From Stercorarius parasiticus (Eukaryota > Chordata > Aves > Charadriiformes > Stercorariidae): a stretch of DNA of 64,000 bases. This document shows positions 1 through 13,092 of this stretch, piece by piece. Where the stretch lies: assembly GCA_013396915.1 (NCBI GenBank), contig VWZL01002829.1, positions 321,758-385,757 on the forward strand, written 5' to 3'. The notes under the pieces were generated by a model that was not told where the DNA came from, did not search any database, and saw nothing but the letters and a program-made list of their open reading frames with translations. The number at the start of each line of letters is the position of its first letter. Within the stretch, counting starts at the first letter, position 1. The position numbers were made by a program, and so were the translations under genes.

Positions 1-3000
1 CTCAACCGAGCCCTGCTCTCTCGTTTAGGCCAGAGAAACAAATAAATCAGTGGGAAAAAACAGCTTTTACGGAGGCTGCTATGGTTCCCACCGTGCTAGT
101 TTTATTTTCTGAAGTACCTGCTGCCTCCCGGGCTCAGGATGAATTTTGATTTAGGAGTGAGAAGGGGCAATAAAAGCATAAAGAGCCCTTCACTTTCTTC
201 CTGGCCGTGGTGGGGTGTTTGCTCATCACACGTTGATGGAAATGCCATTTGACTTCCTTACGAGCTATAGAAAATCAATTAATTGATTTAATCATTCCCT
301 GGGAGTTGCTGCTTATGGAGATAACAGAGTGCCGGGGGGCCAGCGGGATGCATCCCGGCCCTCTTCCGGCACGGCGGCGGCAGGGAAGGGGCCAGCACAC
401 ACCGCTGCACTGGCTCCACTGGTTTAACACTCATGAATTCACACTTCCACCTTCCAGTAAGTTTGGCGCCATTATTTTTTTTTTTTTTTCCATTTTAAGC
501 CTGCAGGCATCCAATTCTGAGCAGCAACTCTATCAAACGGGTGCTTCTTCTGTAAGAGACGTGTTCCCAGGGTGGATTAAGCATTAACCACTACTACAGC
601 AGCCCTCACACTTTTTCTTACCCCTCCGTGCCCTGCAAAGCACCAATCTGCATTTTACCCCCCCCAGCACATCCCTACAGAAGCGGGCAGTAACCCCTGG
701 TGTCACCTGGAGCCCCCCATGGACGCTTTTATTTTCCTTATTTTTAACAGCGCTCACTTCCCTGCCTGCAATAGCAGTTCAATAAGAGCAGTAAAGTTTT
801 ACACGTCCATTTAAAACTCCCTTCCCAAGCGCAGTTGGAGATGGGAGCATGTTCACCGAGCCGACGGGGGATGCAGCACTCCGGGAATAAAGCGGGACGG
901 CCCACGGGGACACCAGAAACAGCGGGCACGGGAGAGGACACACATTTTAAATCAACCCCCACTTTTTCCACCCGGGCAAAGCACTGGTCTGCTCCAAAAA
1001 GGTGCGAATTAAGGCCACCCCTGTGCTGCCCATGGGGGTGTGACAGTGGCACCAGCACCCTGGGATGCCACATGGGGTCGGGGCAGCTGACACTGTCACA
1101 GCCGGCAGCACCCATCACCAACAGCCATTCCTCAGCACAGAGCACCACTTTAACCACTTTAATTAAAGAAGCCTCCCCACACTCGACGGGAAGAGGAGCA
1201 GAATAAGTCATTATCGCTGCCGCGTGCAGTGTTATCCACTTAAAAAGAGCCCCTGGAGCAACCGAGCATCTGGCAGGAGCCGGGGGGGACACAGTGTTTG
1301 AGGCAGAAAGCCCTCAGCCTGCATCTGGGCTCGGCCTTGCTTTGGCGTCTCCATTAACTCCCTCTCCCCACCGATGCTTGGACAAGGAGGAGGCGAGAGA
1401 ACGGTCCTGAGCGGCGGGAGCTGCCAGAGCAGAGCATCTCTGGGCCAGCTGGAGAGCCGGTCCCACCGCCCCAGCCTTCTTCTGGGGGAGGAAAAAACAA
1501 AAGGCCATCTTCCTCAGCACAGCTCCTCGCCAAGGAGGTGTTCCCAGTAGCAACCAGCTCGGCTTGGTACCAACCAGACAACTTCTTGTAGCATCCATCG
1601 TCTGCTCCAGCCCCACCGAGGATGCTTGGAGCGGCTTCAGATGGGACAGACTGGCTGGAAAGGAGCCCCAGGCACTGAAGAGCTGCAGTGTGTCCCCTGG
1701 CTGGCACCCCTCCACTGACCACAGCCTCCAGGAGACTCAAACCCAGCTCTGGATGCAGCAGCAGGAAAATTAAGCGTTGGGGACGGGCAGGATCTGCGTG
1801 TCCCAGCTGGTGCCAGGGAGGTGACACACACCCGCTTACCCACACCCTCTCCACGGGGACACACTCCAGCTAATGTCCCCACTGCCACTGCGGGAAGAGG
1901 GGATCAGAGAGGGGAACCTGCCGCTGCCTTTCCAGAGGGTTTTGCATCAGTAAATTCTGGATTGAGATCGTGAGGACTGCCTCATCCCTCCGCCTGGGCA
2001 AGCGCCTCGGCCGCTGCCTGCGGACAGCCATCCAGAGCTGCTCAGCAGACAACAGCAAAACATAACACAAGGAGAGGGTTATAACTCATTTGGGATGAAA
2101 CCAGGAATAATTAGCACTGAGTTTGCACAGCAGAGGCTGCCCGGCTCCCTCCCTCCCTCCCACTGCCTGTGCCCCACCATCACTTGGTTATAGGAGTCTT
2201 TGCACTTCGTTCTCCTGTCGCCTTCACCGTGCACTAAAGGCAGCAAGACAACTATGTAACTCGCGTGACTTTTTGAAAGCAAAAAGGACACGAGCATCCC
2301 TGGAACCGCACGTCCGTGCATCCCGTCTCAGGGAGGCAGCAGCCCAAGCTCTCGCCCCCAGGTGCTCACTCCGGCAAGGTCAGGTAAGGAAAGGGGCCGT
2401 CAAAGCCACACAGCAATTTTTGGGTATTTTAACCAACTCGAGCTCCTGTCAGAAGAACTGTGCTCTGCCGAGGAGAAGTAATCGAGGAGCAGGCTGGGAT
2501 CTATCACAAGTGGCAGCGACCCAAGTTTGCAAATGGGTCCAGAAATTGCCTTTCCCAAGAGAGAGGGAACTGGGATGGGAGGACAAACACATCCGTGTTC
2601 TGCTTTAGAGCTCCTTGGGGTTGAGCAGGCAGAGCTGAGCCGAGACATCCCCTCCTCTGCTCTCCTCCCTCGCCATGAGCCGCACGCAGAGGGTATGCAG
2701 AGGGTCAGGATCACGCACACAGACCTTCTCCTCTGCCGCCTCCTCCTCCTCCTCCCCGTCCAGCACGGTTGACTGTGAGGGAGGACAACAGAGTTATTCG
2801 AGTTCACTCCAATGGTTAGCAAATCCGAGCTTGACCTTTATGCATCTTCTATAAGAACAAACGGCGACAGTACCTGGCCACGCTAACCCAGCTGGGGATG
2901 CCGCTGGAGCAGCAGGAAAACCAGCAGAGAGAGGAGCGGGAGCAAAGGACCCCTCCGAGGAGATCATGCAGGTTCTCACATTTCTATTTGGCCTCTTTGC

Positions 3001-4094
3001 TCCACTCCTCGGGGAGCAATTCAAGGCATTGAAATAACACGAGATCCCATCACTTCATGGTACTATGACTCTGGAGCGGTGAAGATGCCCTACAAAACCC
3101 CGAACAACCTTCAACATTATCTTCTGCAGCACAATTCCCACCTCTTCACCCCCCGCCGCCAACATCCCTGCTCTGGAGGGAATCAGAAGCCACAAACACC
3201 AAAGTATTTCGCCGTGCTGCACAGCCTGAGACAACCTCCCCCTCCCTCCTCTTTTGTGTTCACTGATGGAAGAAATTGCTTTAAGCAGGTGAGACTCCAG
3301 GAACCAGAGCAGGCAACAGCCATGGGAGAGGCAGAGCACTCCAGGAGCTGGAACGCAGGAGGGGTGCTGGGCCTGGGGAGAGCAGGGCAGGATTTCTGCC
3401 AGGTGATGTTAAACACCATTTCCCGTACAACATGCCTTGGCTGCTGTCTGCTGAACCTCTCCCAAAGTCCCGCATCCCAACGCAATGAGCCAGAGCCATG
3501 CTGATGCCCCAAGAGAGCAGCGGTGCTGACCTTCACCCACAGCCCGTATCCAGGACAGGATGCCCCAGCCCAGCGAGGGGGCTTCCCCAGCAGGCTTTCT
3601 CCACGACTTTTCTACATTTACTTTTCTTTCCCTGCAAAATGAATGACCAAAACTCAGAGGCTTTCGCAGCAGAAGCTGTTCTCTGACCACCTGCACTTCT
3701 GTTGTGCCACAGACCAAGGGAAGTCCCTGCAGGCGCTGGTGCAGTGCCCACTCCCAAACGGATTCCAGGTCAAGGCAGTGACCATCGCCCAGCTACAGAA
3801 AGTCCCAGTAGTGTAGGACTGGGAAACCTCCTGCCCCAGTCCACAGGCTGCTCAATATCCCACCAGGGTCCATACCCTGCAGCCCTGAGGAGGTCAGACC
3901 CCAAAACACATCTTAGCAACCTAGGACAAGGTGCAACAGCCTTGCAGAGGATGGGCTTCACCCCAGCCCACCTGCGTTTTCCAGCTTGCACCCTAAAATC
4001 AGCTCTCTCCCACCCCTGTCCTTCCTTCGTCCCCTGTTCCCACCAATCCTGTTCCCAAAGCAGTTGAGGAAACACAGATGCCAGTTGGAGAGCC

Positions 4095-4234
4095 CAACTG
4101 GAGGCGTTCAAGGCCAGGTTGGATGGAACTTTGAGCAAACTGGTCTGATGGGAGGTGTCCCTGCCCAGGGCAGGGGGGGGAACTAGATGATCTTTAAGGT
4201 CCCTTCCAACCCAAACCATTCTGTGATTCTGTGA
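4095..4234 (+). mobile_element. CR1 3'-end fragment
   Basis: Contains GGCGTTCAAGGCCAGGTTGG, the TGGGAGGTGTCCCTGCCCA block, a run of eight G, and GATCTTTAAGGTCCCTTCCA leading to the octamer-like tail ATTCTGTGATTCTGTGA. 5'-truncated, as usual for CR1. Confidence 0.9.
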
Positions 4235-6908
4235 CTGTGGTCACCAACAGAAACCAGATGGAGATGCTGCGGGGAGCTCGCTTTGGGGTAGAGAAAGGCA
4301 GGTGTTGGGCTCTCAAGCTGAGCACCAATCCAGGCAGGAAACACTTGAAAAGGGGTTGGAGAGACAGTTCTGGGACCAGCAGCCACACAACTTGGCAAAC
4401 CACCACTTCCCAAAGGCATCGAGATTCAAGGAGCTCAGCGCCAGAGCTGCTGTTGCAGCACACCAACCCCAAGCACTGAGGCAGCTCTATCCGTACGAAC
4501 CACTCAAAGCTCTTCTACCAAAGTACCACCAAGGTCAGATGAAATTAAGTCGGAGCCCTCTTGCATGAATCAGCCGCCCACAGTGAGGGCAGAGCCCGGC
4601 TCCAGCCATTCTGGGACACCAGGACCCGTCCCACACATCCCCTGGACCTGCAGCAAATTCCTCCAGCACCTCGTGCCCCTCCACGCCGGAACCAACACCA
4701 GGAGAAATCACAAGTCTTTCCATTTTTGAAACCAGCTACAGCAGTTGTGGGCAATATTCCAGCCATAACTAATCACATTTTAACACTTAATAACCTATTT
4801 TCCGCCGCTAATCCCCTGCAACAGCAAGCTCCACCAGCGGGAGCTTCATCGCTGCCGAAACCAGAGTCGGGCACGGCCGCTGCCAAATCCCCCCTCCGCC
4901 GCACCGCAAGCGCCATGATTACAGATTTTGGTGCGTTTTCAGCATCGGCTCGAAAGAAGGACACTCAGGGGAAAAAATAAAATAAATCAAAAACCAAAAA
5001 AAAAAAAAACCCGCAAACATTTTAAGTTCTAAAGAGAAGGAGAGAAGAGGGCACAGAAAACTCGGTCTCTCGAGTCTCGAGTTGTTCCCAAAGCGTCTCC
5101 CACATTCAAAATTTATAGACTTGTCTGTTCTCTTTTTTTTTTTTTTTTTTTTATCTAGCTCTTTGTTTGTAGAACAAATTCTCTCGGTGGCCATTTCAAA
5201 ACAAAGGAACCTTTGTCTGTGTTTACTTGACAGCAGCGGATTAGGATAAAATAACTTGTATTTCAGAAGTGGGGGGTTTTTTTGTATTTATTATTAAGAC
5301 ACAAAGCCTCTGCTGCATCGAATCACCAAGCAGAGAACCCATCTGAGGAATGATTTCTGGCACACGCCGAGAAACCTGGCTTTTGGAGAGAGCCTCCGAG
5401 AAGGGGATTCACACGTAAAAATAAAATTAAAAATGGGATTCACTTTTGGACTGTGACATTATCCATGTCTCCTTTTCACGCTCCTGCCTCACATCTATCT
5501 TCACGTTGGTTTTGACCGGCTGCTCGCAGAGTTCAGAAGCCAAGAAAGCTCTGAGTAAGTCCGGGGTGTTTTCATAAGCTTCCCCTTGGACTGCAATATC
5601 CATAGTTCCATCCCGGGCTGGTCAGGACACTCAGGGGGGAAACAGGAACACCTCCAGCCTGGCCTGGACCATAATCCCTGGGTTTTACCACTTATCCACA
5701 ACTCAACAGGATTGCTCAGATGTAAATTATTTTTAAGGGCTTGGATGCTGGGTTTGATCCCCTCCAGCTCTTTGCATTTAAGCCCATGGGCAGCTTCACT
5801 CGCAGAGCATCGCTGTGGAGCCTGGTGGGACACGGGGAAGGAAGGACCGGAGCAAAGCAGCCACAAAAGCCAGGATCACCCCCGGGAAGGACCACAGGAG
5901 CCGCCGCTTGCTCACCACAAACTCACCCGACTAAATACAGCGGCTACGTTGGTAAAGCAGCCCACAGCCAGAGCGTACGGGGAGAGGATGCTGCCAGATT
6001 GCAACGCACAATTAATCAATTAACGACTAATGCTCGAAAGTGCCCATTAAACCCAATGCTTCGACGAGCCCCTGTGGAGAGGAAGGCAGCAGCGACCGGG
6101 CTCCTTCCCCTGGCGGGACCACCGGTGCGCTCCAGAGGGTTTCACAGCGGGAGCCAGGTCCCAGGAGATATGTAATCCAGGCTTCGACACATGGCAGACC
6201 CCAACCCGCGCACGCAACAACTCCTCCAAAGCCAACAGCCCTCAACCTGTCCACGTTTGTGCGAACACTGGCCCACTTCCCACCATCGCTCACACCAAGA
6301 GCTAACCAGCCCAGCAAAATTAACCTGCTCCTTCAGACCGGCATCGTGCACATAACGGCAACAACAACAACCAGCAATATTTCTTGGGTTTCCTTGGGAT
6401 TCATAACGCGTGTTAATTAAATGCCAGTTCGTTATTCAAACAGACGTGTTGAGGCTTCACAGCATGGATAAAAAGCATATCCACCTCTGTTCCCATCATT
6501 CTGCACCGAGGCCGGCACTCAGCGCTCCTCCACGGGAGCTCAGCATCACCCCAGCCGCGAGGGACCCCTGGAGCCCTTTCCCCGACCTCCTGGCTCCATC
6601 CAGAGCAGACCTGAAGGTCTCATCGAGCTGCCCACAACCTCACGCCAACCAGATGTGTTTTGAAAGTCTCCAAGGATGGAGTTTCCCCATCTCACCAGCC
6701 TCCCACTGGCTTTGGGCTCCCCTTTTCCCAGTGGCACTGGTGAGGTTGCCCAGCACACATCATCCCTCCTGCCTTTTTCTATGGGTGCCATGGTTGGTTT
6801 TTCCAGCCATCAGAGCCTCTCCCAATAGCTACAACCTTTCAAAGGTGACAGAGATAGGTCTGCAGTGACAATGGCCATCTCCTGTCCAGCTCCAGTCTTG
6901 TACATGCC

Positions 6909-7110
6909 ATGAAGTCTTTACACTGAGGGTGGTGGGACACAGGCCCAGCTTGCCCAGAGAGGTGGTGGAGGCCCCATCCCTGGAGACATTCAAGGCCAGG
7001 CTGGATGGGGCTCTGAGCAACCTGATCTAGTTAAAGGTGTCCCTGCTGACTGCAGGGGGGTTGGACTAGATGGCCTTTAGAGGTCCCTTCCAACCCAACA
7101 CATTCTATGA
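6909..7110 (+). mobile_element. CR1 3'-end fragment
   Basis: Starts near GAAGTCTTTACACTGAGGGT and continues through GAGACATTCAAGGCCAGGCT, GGGGTTGGACTAGATGGCCT and TCCCTTCCAACCCAACACAT to ATTCTATGA. A CR1 subfamily with the GGACTAGATGGCC version of the 3' end. Confidence 0.92.
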
Positions 7111-9648
7111 AGTCTCGGTCCTGCTCCGCTTTCAGGGTTTCTGGCCCCGTGTAGCTGCGTGCAGGGAGCCCTGCCGAGAATAGCATCACCACCCTGCAGG
7201 ACCGCCAGTCCCTCCGTACCGGTATCACAGGACAGGCTGAACCCCAACAGCCTGAACCCAGTCTTAACAAGCAAGAAAAAGCCCCTCAGGTTGTGCCTGC
7301 CAAGTCCTGCTTCTGAAACAGCATCCTTCCTCCAGAGACAGGAGAGAGGATACTTCATGTTTCAAAATGGTGCGCGAGACCGTGAATGAACCAAACCTTC
7401 CCCAATAAGCAGCACCGCAACAGCCAAATTTGCAGCAATTCATCTGGAAGTAATGCCTTGCTTGGCAAATCCATCCAATAAAGGGGAAAAAAAAAAATAA
7501 AAAATGGTTTTACATTGAATTTCTGAGCTTCCTAACAAAGCAGGACTTGCCTTAGCCAGTTACAGACCTAAGAGACCAAAAGCTTGACAAATTAAGAGGC
7601 CATAATTTTTTTTTCTTCTTCTTTAAATGAAATACCGTTACCAGCCATTACCAGAAGTGACATCCAGACCCACGCAGCCTTGAGGCAAAGCAATGGCCAT
7701 CCCTGGCAAAATGCCCATTTTGGCCCCAAAATGACCTGGAGCTCAGATGCAAGAAGCTGAACTCATTTACACACCTCGATTTAATCACCTAGAGCAGTAA
7801 GTGTGGAGGACTCAGAGGTGCGAGAGCCTGAAAAAGGAGGTTTCTTTTGATCCAGCTCCAGCACTGCATCTGGTAAATCGCAGACACACAAGGACAGGAA
7901 TCAGTGGACTCAAAGATCTGGGTTAAATTGATGACAAGAATCAGGTTGGAAAAAGCTATTCCACCCCAAGGTATCCAGAAAGGGGATAAAGAAGCTGAAC
8001 AACTGTATTTTTGCCATCGTTTCACTACAATTTTAGAGTCCTCTGGGGTGGGACCAAGGGCTTCTGCAGGTTTCTGGAAACCTTTGCTGCTCTTCACAGC
8101 ACGCCCTGTGCCACCTCTCAGCCCAGGCTGGTCCCACCGTTAATCAGTCCCTCTTTGCCTGCTCTCTCGTTCTCTGCAAACTCCCCAGGGATGCTGGGGC
8201 TCTCCTGGGACAGAGGACAGGCTTAACAAGTGACACTTTTTATTCCAAACTGGGGAATCTTTTTTCAGGACGCATCTCCTTAAAAGCCAGGTTTGGAGAA
8301 GGTGGTGGGCCGGGGGCTTCTGCCCACCCTCCTCACATGCTGCTTCTCATCCCAAGAAGGAAAAAATCCCCTATAACCAGGCTTCAGATCACCGGCTGCG
8401 CTTGGGACAGGGACATTAGCACAGCACCCACCCTCCTGGCAGGGGCAGGCAGCCTGACCACGATAAAACATGCAGAAAACACCAAAAGGCACTGATCCTG
8501 CAACCTGCTCTGCCTGAGGTCAGCCTGGCAAACACTCCGGAGAAGGGGTTTAATGGAGCTGGTGATGGGAATGATTAGGGGAGCACAGGGGGAGAAACGC
8601 AAGCCGCCGTGTGCTCCATCGGCGGGGGAGAAAGCAAAGCCAGCTGCCGTAGGCGGCACATCCATCTCTCTGAAAGTCAACTAAGCAGTTTACAAGCACC
8701 ATCCGACTTCTGGAAACCATCACTTTAGTCCTCTCCTTCTGTAGGAAAGCAACTAGCGCTTCTTCTAGCATCACAAAGGGAGGATTTAATGCCCCAAAAT
8801 CCCATTCCAGGCGAGGCTGGTGAGCTCAGATCCCTCTGTGCCTTTGGTACTGAGGAGGAGAAGACCCCGGTGGCCTGACCAAGCCTATCTCACCCTGCTC
8901 ACCCGAGTTCAAGCGGGGCATTTCCCTCCGTGCAATTCAGTCGTGCTGTCCAGGCTGGGATCGTAGAGGAAAAGTCAGGGCAAAGCTCAATTCAATGCAG
9001 TGACATCCTCCCCGAGACAGGGTAGGACACGACCCTCCCACCACAGAAGCCGTCTCCTGAGCTGACTGCACATCCCACCAAAAAAGGTGTTTTAACAAAT
9101 GTAGCAGAAAACGCGCTTGCTAAAAACCAGAACATTTCTCTTCCACATTTCAGTACCTCCACGAAACCACAAAGGCCTTTTCTTTCACCATCCCTAAGGA
9201 ACAATTTCCACTCCATGCAGACCAAAGCTGCCCCAAACCCCTGAGCCCTCCAAGCACCCTCAGCACGTGGGACCAGGTGCAGCCCACGCAACCCACACGG
9301 CCGCCAGTAGCAGCAGGTCTAATCCCATCACCAGCCTTTTCCCATCCCTCTGCTGTGAGCCAGGCTCAGCATCCACACATCCCCGCTGTGCCTGTACACC
9401 TCGGGATGCGAACACAGCCAGGTTTGAGCCACACGGCTGCAAAAATGCCCCAAGCCACAGCAAGAAGGGCCAACAGGACCCTGAGCCGTCCTGACATCCC
9501 TGAAACGGGTCAGGAGGGAGCCTTGGGAATGGAGGCATCCGAGCATCACCCTCCCCCTGCATCCCTGGTGCTCATCAGCTCGGCTGGACCAGGGCGTGCG
9601 GTTCATCGAGCATCCCACGGGACAGGACGGGCATGAAAACGCGCTTAC

Positions 9649-9761
9649 CTTCGGTCCGGATGGTGAAGGGAGAGTCCCCCAGGCGCTTAGCTGAGAACTG
9701 CCCTCCCAGCGACGTCATTAGGAAGCACAGGGTGAAAAATCCAATGCCCAGCACGAATATC
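9649..9761 (-). CDS. MGAT5B: MGAT5B exon encoding the signal-anchor segment
   Basis: MGAT5B (GnT-Vb/GnT-IX) is a type II Golgi membrane enzyme that adds beta-1,6-linked GlcNAc to N-glycans and, mainly in brain, to O-mannosyl glycans. The 113-nt exon lies between acceptor CCTCCCACAG and donor GAAG|GTAAGC. One base completes an arginine, then come 37 residues IFVLGIGFFTLCFLMTSLGG and QFSAKRLGDSPFTIRTE, then a G that begins the next codon. The first 18 residues form the uncleaved membrane anchor and the rest the start of the lumenal stem. It matches the vertebrate MGAT5B N-terminus almost residue for residue and does not resemble MGAT5. The exon before it (about 23 residues with the start codon) and those after it were not found in the window. 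Confidence 0.93.
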
Positions 9762-10609
9762 CTGTGGGAGGGAAAGCACAGCTGCAGCGAGGTGTGACGA
9801 GCAACCAGCTCTCTCCTGTCACAGCCCCACCACCCTTCGCCCCCCAGGGTAATCCCTCTGCACGAGCTGCTTTTTTGGGGGGATGCCTGGAAGAGGCGTC
9901 CAGGACAACCCTTGCCTCCTCCCCAACTGCTCCATCCCCATGGCTCACCCTCTCCAGCCCAGGGAAGGAGCATCTCTGCCGCCCCAGCCCCCTAAGAGCA
10001 CATCAGTGACGTCCCTCACGGCCAGACCCACACACGTTTCATGAAGAGCCCCGAGATGCTTCTGCCCAAACCCTGGCACTGAGCAGGTGGGTTTTGCCTG
10101 AGAACACCCTCCGAAATCCCCGCAGCCTGCTCTGACACTCAAGAGGCAGTGGAGGACTTGCACCTTTGGAGGGAAAGCTGAGCCAGCCCACGACTGCCCA
10201 TGCGATGCTCCACTAGATCCAGCCCAGTACCCCAACAGCCCCAGCAGACCGCAGGAACCACCACAATAAACAATTCCCACATTCCTCCTGGGAGAGCCCA
10301 GAGAAAAGAAAGACCTTGTACCTTCCCTTCCTCATAAAGGATCTAAAAAAAAAAACCCTATTTTTTTTTTTTTAAAAAAAAAGGTCTTTTGTTCCCCTGT
10401 AACTAGGCCACCGGTATTTGCCATTGTGCCTGGCATCGCCTGCGCACAGCGGGACGAGGAGGGACACGCGCTGGCAGCACACGTGGTGGCCTGGAACCGT
10501 CCCATCGCCGCTTTGTTCACCCAGAGCTTGGGATGGGGTGGCAGGAAAGCAGCTCCCACAGGGACGTGTCGGGCAGGATGCCAACCCCCACATCGCTCCC
10601 CGCCGAGCT

Positions 10610-10995
10610 CATAGAATCATAGAATTGTTAGGGTTGGAAGGGACCTTAAAGATCATCTAGTTCCAAGCCCCCTGCCCTGGGCAGGGACACCTCCCACTAG
10701 ATCAGGTTGCGCAGAGACCCGCCCAGCCTGGCCTTGAACACCTCCAGGGATGGGGCTTCCACCACCTCTCTGGGCAACCTGGGCCAGGGGCTCACCACCC
10801 TCATGGTGAAGAACTTCTTCCTAATGTCCAATCTGAATCGACCCATCTCTAGTTTTAATCCATTCCCTCTAGTCCTACCGTTACCCGACATCCTAAAAAG
10901 TTCCTCACCAGCTTTCTTGTAGGCCCCCTTGAGATACTGGTAGGCCACTATAAGGTCTCCTCGGAGCCTTCTTTTCTCCATGGTCACCTCCAGCT
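10610..10995 (-). mobile_element. CR1 3'-end fragment, longest copy in the window
   Basis: Begins with the reversed tail (TCATAGAATCATAGAATTG), then GGTTGGAAGGGACCTTAAAG, the TGGCCTTGAACACCTCCAGG block, GTGAAGAACTTCTTCCTAAT, and reaches upstream into the CR1 reverse-transcriptase end (CTTCTTTTCTCCATGGTCA). About 385 bp. Confidence 0.94.
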
Positions 10996-13060
10996 GTGAG
11001 AGAAGCAGGAGCTCTCAGCACTGCTCCTATTCAGGCCAAATTTAGGCTCGGTAAATTTTTCTGGGGGTGAAAAGGCTGAAGGCAGGAGCTCTGTGCAAGC
11101 GAGAGGGTTCACGTTGCAGCAGGGAGCACAAAGCCAAGCCTTCCCGTCTCCCCAGCGTGCAAGCAGGACACGCTGCACCGAGGGACGGATGGCTGGCTTC
11201 TTTCCACCGCTCAGGGATGCCGCTGCCGCCTCCGAGTCCCCGTGGAGCTGCAGCATCCTCCAGCAGCCACATGGGCAGAGCCGCCGCCAGGCACCACGTA
11301 CGGCAGCTCCCCAAGCCACAGCGGGGACCTCGGCCGGCCAAACCCAAGGCAAAATTCAAGGAGGAGAAGCAGAAAAGACAACCGCCAGCCAGCCATGTGA
11401 AACAGCGGGTTTGTCTTCAAACGGACAAATCCTATGTGGGATCAAGAGCTGAGCAAGCCCTTAGGGGCTCTCTCAGCAGCCCTGAGCTGAAGGGAAGCAA
11501 ACCACCAGGGACAGGAACCAGTAACTCCGCTCTACAAGTTCACAGCACTATCCACGGGGCTCAGGAGCCACACACAGAAACACAGAGGAGCCGCCCAACA
11601 CCGAAACCAGGTTTTTCCCAGAGAAAGGCTTGCAAAGGAACGCCACAGCCCTCCATCTAGTCATAATTGTGTAGTTAAAAGGCAGCGGATTAGGAGCCAG
11701 CCATTAAGTCTGGGCTACAACGTGCCAGCATCGCAATTATCTGTTGCTGGAAAGGGCTGGCAAAATAAAGTAACTCGCTTCAAAGCACTCATTAGCTACC
11801 GGAGATGTCGTGGAGAGCTGAAGAACAGCGTCGAGCAGCTCAGGAAGGACTGGGCTTCCCCAGGGAGATGTGCTGGAGGAGCTGCCGGGGCAGGTCCCTA
11901 CTGCCCCAGCACCTCATGGCCAGGCTTCTCCTGCCCGGAGAGGTCCTAGGAAAGACATGGTGCCTCCATGGGACCCCACGGGCTCCCTACCTCCATCCTG
12001 ATGACACACACCTGAGCCCCAGGCCCAGGGCAGCTTTGCTCTCAGCATCAGGCAGCTCAAGAGCAAAGGATTTCTTTCCTCTGCCGGCTCCGAGGAGGAT
12101 CAGCCCTGCCCACCGCAGACAGGCATCTAACCCCCATCCATCCCCCCTGCACCCATGGATCAGCCCTGCCCCATCCCCAGCTGGGTCTCAGCAGATCAAG
12201 GTCAGCTGGCTCTGGACTAGCAGCACCATGCAGCTCCCCATCCCTCTTCTTACCTCCCTAATAAGAGAAAAAGCAACACCCTGGGCTCATTAGCATTCAT
12301 GAGCTCTGTGAGCAGCACACTCAACCCAGAGCAAACACTCACTGACCCCTTTGGAGACCCACAGCCAGGCTCCAGGAGAGCTGGTCCACCTGGGAGAGGG
12401 GACACTTGAGTGCATGGGTAAAACTGCCCGACATCCCTGTGCAGGCACTCGGGGAGCGAAGCAGCTCCAGCCCCTTTTATTTCTGAATGCGCCTGTCCCG
12501 AGAGGGGGTGGAAAGCGGTTTAAACAAGCTATAAAAAGCATCGTGCACTCGGCTAATCCAGGCTCCTGTCCCTGAAGACCTGTCTATAGGCACAGCTGGT
12601 GAGCCCTACAAGGAGCCGCCAGCGGAGCACAGCCATCCCTCCCCGGCAGATGCTGATGAACCATCAAACTGCGGCACTTGCATGTGGAGATGACTACGGA
12701 CCTCAGACCCTCTCCCACAGCAGACCTGGGAGAAGGGTTTCCAGAGATTTGTGGTCCAGCTCCGGCAGGGAAGTGATTGCGGAGGCGGCAGAGCATCCCT
12801 GATGCTGCAAAGCAACGTGGTGTCCCATAAATTGCTTGGGGAAGGGCTGATGTGGGGACGTTAGTCCCTTCCCACTATCACACCCTGTGCCCAGCCACGC
12901 AGCACAGTGCTGCTCTCGGGAACAGGACGGAGGGGATGGCAGCACCCATCTCAGTCTCGGAGGGATGAATTTGTCCTGAGAGCAGGAGAGGGGGAAAGCC
13001 ATCTGCCATGGCACCTCCCCGGCAGGAGAGGACAACAGCACAGTGGAGAAGGCACAAGCT

Positions 13061-13092
13061 GAAGGAGGAGGAAGAGGAGGAGGAGGAGGAGG
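13061..13092 (+). repeat. GGA/GAG microsatellite
   Basis: Nearly perfect purine triplet repeat of the AGG type. It produces glutamate/serine-rich chance ORFs on both strands that should not be called genes. Confidence 0.9.

Larger units (their letters stand above)
1..9648 (-). other. MGAT5B intron downstream of the anchor exon
   Basis: No exon was found here on either strand; I looked for the expected stem-region sequence following TIRTE-V and did not see it. The stretch holds two CR1 3' ends (4095-4234, 6909-7110), T runs at 475-490 and 5131-5151, and otherwise unique GC-rich sequence. The many ORFs of 60-180 codons are chance frames in GC-rich DNA. Confidence 0.6.

Noticed and set aside
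5600..5720. Minus-strand NPGIMVQARLEV, superficially like the MGAT5B N-terminus
   Set aside because: Only a few residues agree, it lies on the wrong side of the anchor exon, and no donor with the right phase follows.
6595..6640. Donor-like ACCTTCAG|GTCTGC as the end of the MGAT5B first exon
   Set aside because: Wrong side of the anchor exon and the upstream residues do not match.
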